Below, piece by piece: positions 24,378 through 35,625 of a DNA stretch of 64,000 nt. Source of the stretch: Aspidiotus rigidus (taxonomy: Eukaryota; Arthropoda; Insecta; Hemiptera; Diaspididae); the NCBI GenBank assembly GCA_035079385.1, contig JAVHKY010000029.1:8308001-8372000 (forward strand), in the 5' to 3' direction. Numbering within the stretch: the stretch's first letter is position 1; each line of letters starts with the position of its first letter. Both the position numbers and the translations under genes were made by a program. The notes under the pieces were generated by a model. The model was given only the letters and a program-made list of their open reading frames with translations. It searched no databases and was not told the DNA's origin.

Positions 24378-24479
24378 ATTGAAGTTTTAATCGATAAAAT
24401 TACGAACACCGTATTTAAATTACAAGAGCTCTTGTAATTTAAATACGATGTTTGTAATTTTATCGATTAAAACTTCAAT
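24378..24479. repeat. Near-perfect palindrome, 51-bp arms, no spacer
   Basis: Positions 24378-24428 pair with 24429-24479, meeting at GAGCTC, with two mismatches (CACCG/CGATG and ACGAA/TTTGT regions). The arms begin ATTGAAGTTTTAATCGAT. It starts about 75 bp beyond the end of foldback copy 2. The sequence is unrelated to the 11.3 kb palindrome, but the arm length is almost equal. Confidence 0.9.
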
Positions 24480-25622
24480 TTAACATGAGCCGTAAATTTT
24501 ATCGAAAATCGCATCGCGACAACTAAAAATTATGTTCCAGAAAAGTTCAAAAAAACTTCCACCCAACAAATGATAAGCTTGGTTAGGGTGGCCTCTATCC
24601 CACCTTCTAAGGACAGGAGTAGAGGAGTCCCCCCGGTAATTGTACCTCTAACCTACATTTTTCTCCTCCCAGCTGCTCTGAGATCACTGTCAGATCAATT
24701 CAGAGCAACTGAGAGGATGGTTAACGATAGGAAAACCCGTCCAGTGCATAGGTCATCTTGACAAGTCTCTGCGGGCGCCCTTTGAGTATGGAAGCACATA
24801 GATAAAAGTATCACATAAGATGGAAAAACCCCTCACAGAGAGCGATCTCCCTGCAAGGGCTAGCTACTAAAAATGTCTTATCGCGCAAATCCCGCCCCAG
24901 AAAAAACGTCCTCACCGGAGAACACTCCACCCCCCCCCAAAAAAAAAAAACAAAACTTGGTTACGGTACTTTATTAAGCCATCCCAAACTACTTTCGACA
25001 GACTTTTAACTGAAGGAGTCATTTACGTCACAAACTCTCGATCAAACAAAACAAATCAGCTTTCAACTCATTCCTAGCCAACGGCAGAATCTAACAGCTG
25101 ACTATTAGCCGCATACAGATTTATTGAAGAACACGAGCCGTAAACGTCCGCACTCGATAATTTTGTTGTTCTCTCGTTTCATATTGGACTGGTCTTCCAT
25201 CGACAATTATAATTCATTAAAAATTTACAACGCTGAAATATTTTGTAAGCATTACTAGCGCTTTGAGCTGTAAAGGTTCATTATACCGCAGAATAATCGG
25301 AGGAGAAAAGTTATATCATTATTTTCGATCTTTCGTCGTTGCTTTTCGAAAACACGCACTTTAAATATTAAGTTAGTCGACATTCCATAAAAAGATAATA
25401 ATACGAAAGTAAAAAAAAAAAAAAAATATCAAAATTAATATTAATTTGTTAACTTGCGTTATTTATGAAGAACCTTGAAAATACGTAAGCTGTATATTAT
25501 GTATGTACAGCACTGCACACACACTCACTCCTCTCGCGACACACAACGAACACGAATGCAATGTGTACTCGTACACCGTACCCAACAATGGTGTAACGTG
25601 ATTCGCGCGCTCTTCTAGCGCC
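24480..25622. other. Unannotated stretch
   Basis: No gene recognised. A fairly GC-rich piece at 24570-24900 looks repeat-like, but no second copy was found in the window. There is a C-run and A-run at 24931-24950, and an A-run at 25411-25426. Confidence 0.35.
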
Positions 25623-25694
25623 GGGGGTGTAACTCAGCGGTAGAGTGTCCGCTTCGCATGCGGAAAGTCCTGGGTTCAAGTCCCAGTACCTCCA
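25623..25694 (+). tRNA. tRNA-Ala (anticodon CGC)
   Basis: A complete cloverleaf can be folded. The acceptor stem GGGGGTG pairs with TACCTCC, including the G3:U70 pair that marks alanine tRNAs; A73 is encoded and CCA is not. The D arm is ACTC/GAGT. The anticodon stem TCCGC/GCGGA carries the loop TTCGCAT, with anticodon CGC. The T stem CTGGG/CCCAG carries the loop TTCAAGT. Internal Pol III boxes are present (A box around the D arm, B box GGTTCAAGTCC). There is no intron. It appears intact and potentially functional. The minus-strand open frame across it is a shadow. Confidence 0.95.
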
Positions 25695-25704
25695 AATGAA
25701 AAAA

Positions 25705-25713
25705 TTTTTTTTT
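25705..25713 (+). terminator. Pol III terminator of the tRNA-Ala gene
   Basis: A run of nine T residues starts about 10 bases after the tRNA 3' end, as expected for RNA polymerase III termination. Confidence 0.8.
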
Positions 25714-25941
25714 GAAAAAATTTTATCGAGAAATGAATGTCTTTCCATCACAACAAACAATGTTTCTCTCTTAAGAAAAGAATTTTAATTATATTGTTCT
25801 TAGAAATAAAGAGGAAAACGTTCAAATTTTATAACGGTCTCTGCAAGGGCAAACGAGTTTTCAAACCATCGCTGCACTGTTCATAAAGCGTTTCGATAAC
25901 GGATTTTTCCACCAACAAAAAAAAAGATGAAATTTACTCAC

Positions 25942-26079
25942 CTTCATTTTGTTCTCCATGAGAACTCGATCCTTCAGCGACGTTTCCATAGGCATTTTCA
26001 AGCTTTTCCGTTTCGTCGGAACTGCAGCACTCGAACATTGATTCAATTCCTTCTTTTAGCCGAATCCGAATTCGCCATA
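25942..26079 (-). CDS. Candidate internal exon of an unidentified gene
   Basis: On the minus strand an acceptor TGTTTTCACAG precedes 26079 and a strong donor AAG|GTGAGTA follows 25942. The 138-nt exon has only one open frame, entering at the third base: WRIRIRLKEGIESMFECC, SSDETEKLENAYGNVAEG, SSSHGEQNE. The peptide is acidic and hydrophilic, with no recognised domain. Length is a multiple of three, so skipping would keep the frame. No partner exons were located within reach, so the gene could extend either way or the exon could be spurious. Confidence 0.4.
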
Positions 26080-26934
26080 CTGTGAAAACAGACGATGCGA
26101 ATTTTTTTAGAATTATAACAAATTATTCAAACAGGTGTAAAATTATTACGATATACACGTAATACAGTGTAGCGTACAGGAACATGACGGTAAAATAATT
26201 AGAAATGAAAATGATCAGGGTATTTGATGAATTTATTTACTCATCGCGACTGCTTCGCGTCACATTTGTGGAAAACGGCCGACAACCAAATAGGAAACCG
26301 CTCTATTTTTGACGATATTTAAAAATATACCATGTTTGATAACGAAATTCGCGATGGAATAAACAATATTTCAAAATAGAAAATTTATAAGAAATAGCAA
26401 TCACCCAGTCGACATCATTCTCGTATAAGTAATTTATAATGTTCAAATCCAATTCCATCGACTTCCGAAAAATTAAAAATTGTTACAACAACAGTGATTT
26501 CTTTACTGAAACGCAGTCTTTCCTATGTTTTGAATTTTTTTACATCCGTAAAATCAATTAAAGAAGCGACTGGTAGATCTCTGACTTGATTTAGGATCAA
26601 ACTCGAATATGAAAAATAACCAACCCGAGATGTCTGCTCTAACCAAAAAATATTTTCAAGAATTTTCATAATTCCATCCTCTTCCTGATATTCTTGAAAT
26701 TCTTCCAGCCCGGGTGAGATATTTTTTAAGAGTTACTGGCATGGGAAAAAGTATTGAAGCCAAAATGGATTTGTAATAGTATGTAGCCCAGAGGAAGTCG
26801 TTTAGAGTGTTAGTAATAGATTCAGAGATCTTGGAGAGGACACAGGAGGCTTGAGAGGGCGACAGAAAATTATTTTCTGACATTTATAAGAGGTAGCATG
26901 GCAGTATTGGTGCGAGGGTAGCGCAGATAACCAA
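26080..26934. other. Unannotated stretch
   Basis: Ordinary AT-rich sequence with no recognised gene or repeat. It would be intronic if the exon at 25942-26079 is real. Confidence 0.35.
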
Positions 26935-28910
26935 AGCCAATCAATAAATTGAGCGAGAACCTAGTTTATGGTGTGAAAGAAACTTTGAAATGGAGGAGTA
27001 TTGGCCTACAATCCTCCTTTGGGCTATGTTATGGCAGTTGTAGCCTAGCTTCTAAGCTCACGCGAGTAATTTAGCTCAAGACTCAATAGCCTAGCCTAAA
27101 AGTTTAGAGCTCAACCTGTTTCTGAGCCCACCTCTACTGGCACCAAATTTTATCGAGTGGAAAGAATTCATCCAAGACCATAAGTTTGGTCAAGGTCATT
27201 GGTATCACAGAAGTCAGGTGCAGAAATTTTCCCGGGACCTGAACAGAAGGAATCTGAGCCAAATTTTCTCGTGTGGGCCTAGCTTATGTCCCACCTCTAC
27301 GGAGACCCATGGCGCCTAATTTTATCAAGTCCTCCTCGTTGAAGGATTAAAACTCAGAATTTATCCAAGACCCCAAGCCTGGTCTAGACCATTGATGTCA
27401 CGAAGGTGGTATGCGAAAATTTTGTGAGGATGTGACTCCCCTTGTTCAAAATCAGCGTGAATAGATGGAGTCCGAGCCAAATTGGCCCCTCTGGGCCTAG
27501 CTCATAGTCATAGCAGTTTTAGAGTTTGAGATTTTTCCACCTTTACAGAGGTTCGGAGCTCAAATTTTTTCCAATCTCTTTTCTTTGAAGTTTCATAGAA
27601 CCTTTCTGAAGTTTCTCTGTAGAGAATCGGAACGTGAGATCGTTTCAAGTCACTGAAGGAGGTCAAGGTCACAGATGACGTTAGAAAGGTCGCGGTCGTT
27701 TTCCGAGGATAATTCCCTAATAAAACAGTTAGCGAGTTCTCTGTTAATAAAAGTTCGATATTGAAACAGAAAATAATTCATAATAATCATTTTTTGCAAG
27801 AAATTGTGAGCGATCCTAAGAGCGAGCACCCGAGCACTCCATTATTTGACACCGTGGTTGATTGCTCTGGAAAGTGAGTTCCTCCTCTGTCTAAGGATTT
27901 GAAGCAAAAATCGTACCCTAATGACGTCACACTTTCTTGTTTGTACTTTTCTCGTCTTAAAGGATTTTAGATTATGTCCGGCTCCAACGTTGTCAAGCTC
28001 TCATGCTTATAATTTTACCTGTCTCTACAGAGGTCATTGCTCCAAATCTCTTCAAGTCACCCCTGTATAAAAAGTGAAGAGCTAGAAATTCTTCCGAGTC
28101 CCTAATGTAGCTACGATTGCTGGTTTCCACAATGTTACGAGACATGGTATTACGTAGGTGCCAATTTGCAGTGCTTAAAATTACGAGCAATTACAAAATT
28201 GGCACTTACGGAACAAAATCCCTAAAGTAGGTCAAGGCCAAAGGCTCGGGATGGCTTTCAGTCTTTGAGGACTTGGTATAAGTGCTCAATGAAGAAAGCT
28301 TTTCAGTTCTGTTTTCAAATTCTAATGTCTTTTCAGTGGTAGGAATATCTGAAAAATCAGAAACATGAGTTTAGAAATTTGCTTGTGACATATCAGTTAA
28401 CTCTTCTCTTTAACAAAATTTTCTCTTATCGACATTCACTCAGATATCGCCTAACATGTACAAAGAAAGAGTTGATTAGATTTAGTGAGCGTTTTACATG
28501 TGCGAATGTCGTGGTGCACTATCGGACTTCCCATCGTGGTTGGGTGCCCCTCACGTAGACAGAATACTGAAATAATACTGGTGCAACGCTTGAGGTACTT
28601 TCTCGAAATCAGTCAGGGTTCACGCAATATGCGAGAACTTTCCTTTCAAACAAGCTCAATTTTATCATGATCTTTTCAATTGTACAATGTAGAAGCAAAT
28701 TACACCTCGGTCGGTTCATTACGAAGCTGTTCCAATGCACTGCTCTAAAAAAACAAAGTAGATTCGAAAAGCATCTCTTTAGGCAAATGTTTATATCGAT
28801 GTCTTTTTGTAAGGGGTTGTCGCCAAATTTTTTTCTCTCAAAATATGTGATGCACTAATGACGTCACAAACTGCATAGTCTTGGAGTTGGGGGTGGTATT
28901 CTGGATTTGA
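26935..28910. repeat. 2-kb inverted duplication, arm 1
   Basis: This arm matches 40340-42525 read on the opposite strand. Shared landmarks in order are GAGCGAGAACCTAGTTTATG (26953), GAGGTGGG/CCAAATTTTATC pieces, AGCGAGTTCTCTGTT (27731), AGCGAGCACCCGAGCACTCC (27821), the 60-codon frame at 28485-28670, and the TGCATAGTCTTGG-GTTGGGGGTG piece (28872). Identity is high but interrupted by small indels. The internal short frames carry no recognised domain, so the repeat's nature (element or segmental duplication) is unknown. Confidence 0.8.
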
Positions 28911-29517
28911 CGACAACATTCAGGTTGAAGGTTCAGGTCTTCATGGGTTGATGATGTCACAAAAGTGTATTTATTCCAAGGTTAGTGGTGATGATATTAT
29001 CAATGTTGGGGGATGAATCGTATCACGGAAGACGTCATCCAGGTCGGGGTTGGGGATGCCACGGATTGATGAGTCACTAAGGTCGAGGGTGGTGTGATGT
29101 CACAAAAGTGTGTATATCCCAAGGCCAGAGAGATGACGTCATTACGTTTCAGAGGATAGAGTCACCGGCTGAGGACGTCACAAAAACGTATATGTCTTAG
29201 AACTGGGGTGATGACGTCACAAATTGATGCTATGACGAAGGTTGAAGTTGATGACGTCACCCACGTTGCGGTCGGGGACGAAACGGTTTGATCTCTTCAC
29301 TAAGGTTGAGGATGGTCACGCTACAAATGTGTTTATATCACAATTCCTAAGGTTAGAGAAATGACGTCACCAAAGTTAGTAGATGATGTTCCGGGTAGAG
29401 GACGTCACAAAAATATTTATAAGCTATGCCTCAGAATTGGGGTGATGACGTCACTTATTTATGCCGTGACAAAGGTTGCAATTGATGGTTTCAAAGAAAT
29501 CTAATATAAAAATGTAA

Positions 29518-29775
29518 GCATGTGTACCGTTTTCAGGACCATTATGTGTAGGTAGCGTTGCGCTAAAACTCGTAGATAAAAGTACAATTCGCGAGCACAT
29601 AAGCAGCCAAGCGTCGCAGCGCCAGTGTCTATTGATTCAACGTTTTTAATTTTTTTTTAATTGTCGTGCACATAAGTGTTCAAATGGCACCTCTAAGGTA
29701 CTATAAAAGGGCGTGAGAACTAGTTTGCTTGACAAACCTCTGAGTCTTGCAGTGACAACGTCGCTAAGGTTGGAA
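29518..29775 (+). repeat. 250-bp dispersed module, copy a
   Basis: Shares GTACCGTTxTCAGGACCAT, GTGTAGGTAGCGTTGC, CGTGCACATAAGTGTTCAAA and GAGTCTTGCAGTGACAAC with 30048-30300. A partial inverted copy is at 35925-36040. Confidence 0.7.
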
Positions 29776-30047
29776 GGGATGGTGTCTCAATTTGATGACG
29801 TCACAAAAATGAATACATTTCAAAGTTAGTGGTGATGACGTCGTCAACGTTGGTGGATTGGTCGTGTCACGGATGATGTCATCCAGGTGGTCGCCACAAG
29901 TTGATGACGTCACAAAAGCCTGGGCGATGGTATCACGGCTTGAGGAGGTCACAAAAATGTGTATGTCTTAAGAGTTGGGGAAGATAACGTCAGGTGTTGA
30001 TACCGTGACAATGGTTGAAGTTCATGACGTCACAAAAATATACTATA

Positions 30048-30300
30048 TGTCAGAATGTACCGTTCTCAGACCATTTTGTGTAGGTAGCGTTGCACTAAAA
30101 CTCACAGATAAAAGTACGAGTCGCGAGTACATGAGCTACTGAGCGTCATAACCCCGGTGGATAAAGATTCAGTGTTTTTATTGCCGTGTACATGAGTGTT
30201 CAAATGGGACCTCTGAGATACAATGAAGCGGCGGGATGTAAGAACTAGTTCGCATGACAAACTTTGAGTCTTGTAGTGATAACTTCACTAAGGTTAGTAG
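30048..30300 (+). repeat. 250-bp dispersed module, copy b
   Basis: Direct repeat of 29518-29775, about 530 bp downstream; it carries GTGTAGGTAGCGTTGC, CATGAGTGTTCAAATGG and GAGTCTTGTAGTGATAAC. Confidence 0.7.
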
Positions 30301-30614
30301 GAGGGTGGCTTCGGTTGATGACATCATAAAAGCGTGTAAAATTTGAAGGCTTGTCTCTTGTTCTTAGGCCACAGCTTTATAAAAGCTCAGTGATATCCAG
30401 AAAAGGGATGGCCAATTTAAATAGGGCAGCTGCTTTCCTTTTACACACTACCTAATTACAAAAGCACTGTAGATCCCATTATTTTCCTACAGCTTCATTT
30501 GGTTAAATAAAACCAACTTACAGTATAGGAATCAATTCACGGTTATCCATAATTAATAAAGATTACCCAAAGGAGTAAAAGAACGAATACAAAAATTGCA
30601 ATAAATTTCAACAC

Positions 30615-32498
30615 TGGAGCGCTTTTGGCTAAACAGCCAGTCTCAAGCCAAAGTTTCCTACAAGACAGATTCATCTCCGTCAGACTACAGGATAAGCTCT
30701 CCTCTCATTATATAATTGAAAACGGTGTTCCGCAAGGAGAAGTACTGAGCGTTCTTCTCTGTTTGGTCGCCATTAACGACCTTCCATTAAACACCAGCTT
30801 CTGAATTTCTCAAAGACTTTTTGCCGACGATTACAGCATCTCGCTCCGCTCTTCAAATCCTATCAGGGCTCAGAGACTCTTACAAGAATCCTTGGACAAT
30901 ATTTCCTCTTGGTCATCTGACTGCGGCTTCCATTTTTCCCAAAACAAAACATTCCTAATTATCTTCCATGAAAAAAAGAAATCTCCTCCATCAACTCCCT
31001 CACTTTATCTTCAAAATTTTCCAATTAAAACCACTGATTCAATAAAATTTCTAGGACTCTTACTTGATTAAAAACTAACTTGGATTCCACACATCAAATT
31101 ACTAAAAGCCAAATGTTTACGCTCGATGAATACCCTAAAATATCTTTCTCACCCTCGACTGGGTTGCAACCGAAAATTACTCCTAAATCTGTACAAAAGT
31201 TTAATCCGATCACAACTGGACTATGGAGCCCCTATCTACAATCTCGCCAATAAATCGTCTTTAGCTCTTTTGGACACAATCCATTCCTCATCTGGTTTTG
31301 GGAGCATTCAGAACGAGCCCTAGTCTTAGTCTGTGTGCCGAGGCAGCGGAACCACCTCTATCTGTTCGCCGATCACCCTCTCTTCGAATCTTCTTATTTC
31401 GATATCTCAATTTCCAAATTCCCCCGTTTACAAATCTTTAATCTCTGAAATTAATCCAATTTTTAATCGTCAACCAACGAAACATATCCATACTTGCTTA
31501 GAAACTTCTCTCGCTCGTAATCTCAAAATTTCAACCCTTCCGCCTATCCTGACAGCTACCCTCCCATGGCTCTTCTCTGTTCCTGATATCAGACTAGACC
31601 TTACGGAAGTTCCTAAAGTCAGCAATTCAATCTATCGAAAACATATAGCAAAACTTATCGACGAATTCGCAGGTACCCTTTGTCTCACAGACGGCTCAAA
31701 ATATCGCCATAGAACATCTTACGCGTTCTCCATTGGTGGCGAAATGGAGGCATACCGCATACGAAATTCAGCGTCGGTATACACAGCTGAATTAAACGGT
31801 ATCCTTGCCTGTATATCACAAATTGCGCAACTACTACCGGAACAAAAAGACCTTCTTTTGACTGACTCCCTCTCGTCTCTACAAGCCATTGCGGATCCTT
31901 TCTCAACTAACCCCTTAATTCAACGTATATTTTTGGCTCTCCACACTACGAAATTAATAAACTCTCATATCACTCTGGCTTGGATTCCTGGACACGTTGA
32001 CTTTCCATCTCACGACTCAGTAGATAAAGCAGCCAAACAAGCAACATCTCTTCCTAAAATAACGGACCCTATTCTCTCACCAGCAAAAGAACTAAAAGTG
32101 TATTACGCTTCCTTAATTTCCCCAATTTGGCTTTCCTCTCGGAAAAATTTAACTGACAACAAATTGAGAAAAATTAAAACCAATCCCTCTTCTTGGTCCT
32201 CGTCCCACAGACATTCTAGACGAGAGGAAGTCATCTTAGCTCGACTGAGAATAGGACACACTCGTCTTACTCATACTCACCCTCTAGCAAACCTTGGCCC
32301 ACCATCATGTCCGCACTGTCTCGAAGACAATTTACCAGTTGAACAATTTTTCTCTTGCCCGACTTTACAACCTCTCCGATTTGCCCTCAACTACATTTCT
32401 ATTAATATACAACAAACTCTCAATAACAACTCCGAAACAATTGACTCAACTCTAACTTACTTACGATCTACAACGATGACGCAAAAAAAAAAAGAAGA
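30615..32498 (+). pseudogene. Jockey-clade-like non-LTR retrotransposon A, 5'-truncated (RT C-terminal part and RNase H)
   Basis: The element starts inside the RT domain. It reads ENGVPQGEVLS (30718-30750), RLFADDYSISLRSSN (catalytic box in the FADD form, near 30806-30860), then KFLGLLLD and SHPRLGCNRKLLLNLYKSLI (31135-31210). After frameshifts a 400-codon frame (31333-32535) holds an RNase H domain with the acidic residues in LTDGSKY (about 31684), YTAELNGIL (about 31780), LLTDSLSSL (about 31855) and SVDKAAKQA (about 32018). It ends with a Cys/His tail SCPHCLEDNLPVEQFFSC (about 32310-32360) and a poly-A-rich 3' end at 32483-32498. Stops at about 30803 and 31069 and shifts near 31320 make it a pseudogene. 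Confidence 0.85.
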
Positions 32499-32499
32499 A

Positions 32500-35400
32500 T
32501 ATTTATTTTTTATTTTTTATTTTTTTTTATTTTAATTAACGAGCTACTAGCAGCCTGCCTTCAGGGCTATGGGGTCGGCTAGATTGTGTGATTATATGCG
32601 TGAGAGGAAGTTGGCTTGTTGTAAAAAGTTGAATATGTTAGGGATGGAGGGAAAGAGATCTGAAAGTGCTTCTGTATGGTTGTGGGGGATGGATAAGGAA
32701 TTACGGAGTTGGGTCAAGTTGGGGCAGCAGAAGATGTGTTGAACGGATAGGGGGTGTTCAGATTCGCAGTGAGAGCATGAGAGAGGCATAAGATGAGAGA
32801 TGAGATGGGTGTGAGTGAGTCTGGTGTGGCCGATTCTGAGACGGGTGATGACTATTTCTTCTCTGCGTGTTGACAGATTTGAAGAGTCCCATGCGGTGGG
32901 AATATTTTTAATTTGGGCTAGTTTGTTTGAGTGTGATTTGAGATCAGACCAATGGGTGAACCATGCTTGAGTGATGAATTTGTTGATGTGTTTGGAGAGA
33001 TCTGAGCGTGAGGGGAGGAAAGAGCGGTTGACTGATGGGTTATGGGTTGCTAGTTTGGCTGCTTTGTCGACATTTTCGTTTCCTGGGACACCCTTGTGAC
33101 CAGGTACCCAGATGAAGAATAATGGGATGGGGATGGTATAGAAGGTGTTAATGAGAGTGTGTATACGACTTATGAGTGGGTGGGAGGAAGTGCGGTTGGA
33201 TATGGCGTCGAGTGATGATAGGGAGTCGGAAATGACTAAAAATGGGTTGAGAGGAAGACGGGAGGGTAGGTTGGTGAGGATGTGCTCTAAACAGCTAAAG
33301 ATTGCTTGTAGTTCAGTGGTAAAGACGGATGCGGTGTTGCGGTGTCGGTGAGAGACTGTGATGTGATCTATTGAGTAAGCAAAGCCGGTTTTGTTTTGAT
33401 ATTTAGATCCATCGGTGAAACATAGTATAGGGTTGTGGAAGTTGTTAAGGATTTTGTTAAACTGTGCTTGGTATTCTTCGGGAGAAGTTGAAAGACGAGG
33501 GAGGCGTTTTAGGTCGCGAATGATTTTGGGTGGAATAAAGAGTTAAAGAGGGGTTGAGGGAACGATGTGGTTAAGGCAATGGAACTTGAAGGGGCGTGCT
33601 AGTTGGAGTTCTAGGTTGGAACGTAGATTGGTCGAGGAATTTTGGTTATGATGAGGGGAGAATATGCGATGGTGGACGGGGGTTTGCGGAAATTGTAGGA
33701 CAGTTGTGAGGAAGTTGGTCGTCAGTTTGAGGCGTCGATAGTGAAGTGGGGGGAAGCCAGTGTCTGCACAGAGGCTTTCAGCGGGACTGGTTCGGAATGC
33801 TCCAGTAGCTATTCTGAGTGAAGAATTTTGGATGGTGTCGAGTAGTTTTAAATGAGAGGGAGGGGCGCCATAATCGAGGATGGATCGGATTAAGCTCTGG
33901 TAGAGGTGGAGAAGGTTTTTTTCGGTTACAACCTTCTTTAGGGTGGGAGAGGAATTTTAGGACATTGAGTGCTCGAATGCATTTTGATTTAGTTAGTTTG
34001 ATATGGGGGATCCAAGAGTGACGGTTGTGGAAATTGAGGCCAAGAACTTTAGTAGTTTTGATTTGTGGGATCGGGTAGTTAGCTATTGTGAGAGGGGGAA
34101 ATTTAATAGTTTTCTGGCGTGGTTTTTGGAAAATGACGAGTTTGGTTTTGGGGTAAGAAATGCGGAATCCTAGGAGGGAAAGCCAAGTGTGTACTTTATT
34201 GATTGTTGTTTGTAGCAGACGATGGGCGCGAGTTGTGTTAGTGGAACGTAAATGGATGCTTAGGTCATCAGAGAATAGGAGGGTTTGAATTGGAGATGTT
34301 ATGATTTTTGTTATGTTGTTGATGGCGATGAGAAAGAGGGTGCCGCTAAGTGGGGATCCTTGGGGGATACCATTTTCTTGAGGGAAGGTTGAGGAGTAGT
34401 GATCGCTTACGCGGACTCTAAAAGATCGATTAGTAAGATAATTTTGGAGTAGGAGAGGGAAGGGTCCTCGAAGTCCAAGTTGGTGTAGGATGACGCATAT
34501 TTGGTATGTCCAGACTCTCGGGAAAGCATTCTCCATATCAAAAAATATTGAGTAGAGGTTCGCTCCGTGAGCATGGGCGTCGTAGATTTGGGAATCGAGG
34601 TCAGCAAGGGCCATTAGAGCTGATCGGCCCTTACGGCACCCATATTGTGTATTACTTAATATTTCGTTGGAATCAAGGAACCAAGAGAGTCTACTATTGA
34701 TAATTTTTTCGAGAATTTTGCTAAGAGTGCTTAGTAGTGATATGGGTCGGTAGGATAGAGGGTGTGAGGGATCTTTGAGAGGTTTCAGGATTGGAATGAT
34801 TAGAGCTGTTTTCCAGTTATTGGGGAAGGAGGTGGAAAAAAATATTCGGTTTAGGAGTGAGGTGAGGTGTGAGATGGCATTTGTATGAAGTTTGTGTAGC
34901 ATAGCGGGGCTAATTTGGTCGAGACCGGGAGCTGATTTTTTGGAGCAGAGGGAGATGGTGTGAGTGACTTCTTGTTTGGTGATTGGTTTGTTGTAGGGAA
35001 GTGTGAGAGTTTGTGACAGATTAAGGGAGAAATCTATTGTGGTGTTTTCGGCTTGTTGTTTGATTCGAGTGAAAGATGGGGTCGTAGTTAGTGTTGGAGA
35101 AATTTGAAAATAATTTTCAGCTAGTATTTCGCTGATTTCTGATGGTGATTCATAGATTTGGTTGTTTTGATAGAGGGGTTGGAAGGAGAATGTTTGTTTC
35201 GAACCTGTTAACTTTTTAATGTTACTCCACATAGCGGAGCAAGAAACAGGTCGATTAATTGACGAGACAAACGAGTTCCAGCATCGTTTCTTGGCAGAAC
35301 GAAGTAGACATCGGGCTTTGGCTCGTAGTCTTTTATAGTTAATGAGGTCTGATACATCTGCGGTCTTTTTGTAACGATTGAGGGCTTTATTTCGGTCTTT

Positions 35401-35625
35401 CAATGCAATTTTGATTTCAGGGGACCACCAGGGGACGGGACGATTTTTTGATGAGGGAGAGGTTTTTGGGATGGCTTGATCGGCAGCTTGGATGATAAAT
35501 TCAGTGAAAGAGATGATATCAGTGTCAATTGTGTCAGAAGGGGGAATGTGTTCGGTGTTGGCGGTGAGACTAGTGAAGAGGGGCCAGTCGGCTTTCTCAA
35601 GGATCCACTTAGGGGTTTTGTTTTC
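32500..35625 (-). pseudogene. Jockey-clade-like non-LTR retrotransposon B, 5'-truncated (RT plus RNase H)
   Basis: The minus-strand frame at 33778-35403 (541 codons) carries an almost complete RT: SAPGLDQISPAMLHKL, PILKPLKDPSHPLSYRPISL, YGCRKGRSALMAL, IFFDMENAFPRVW (motif A), NGIPQGSPLSGTLF and LLFSDDLSIHLRS (catalytic box, FSDD, near 34262-34280). The frame breaks near GCNRKK (about 33930). RNase H then follows in other frames: CFTDGSKYQNKTGFAYS (about 33380), TASVFTTELQAI, a DSLSSL box, and FIWVPGHKGVPGNENVDK (about 33070). A cysteine tail lies at about 32750. The upstream end is truncated after the endonuclease (linker PVPWW near 35435). The 3' terminus is a T-rich run on the plus strand at 32500-32535. 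Confidence 0.9.

Larger units (their letters stand above)
28911..30300. repeat. TGACGTCA-rich satellite with embedded 250-bp direct repeats
   Basis: Degenerate higher-order units contain GATGACGTCACAAA, AAGTGTGTATATCCCAAGGT, GAGGACGTCACAAAAA and TTGGGGTGATGACGTCAC. Exact TGACGTCA occurs at least eight times between 28855 and 30030, with many one-base variants. Two copies of a different 250-bp module (29518-29775 and 30048-30300) are embedded, both beginning near GTGTAGGTAGCGTTGC and ending near GAGTCTTG. No coding potential. Confidence 0.75.

Noticed and set aside
25497..25760. 87-codon minus-strand frame
   Set aside because: It runs straight across the tRNA-Ala gene on the opposite strand and is a shadow of it.
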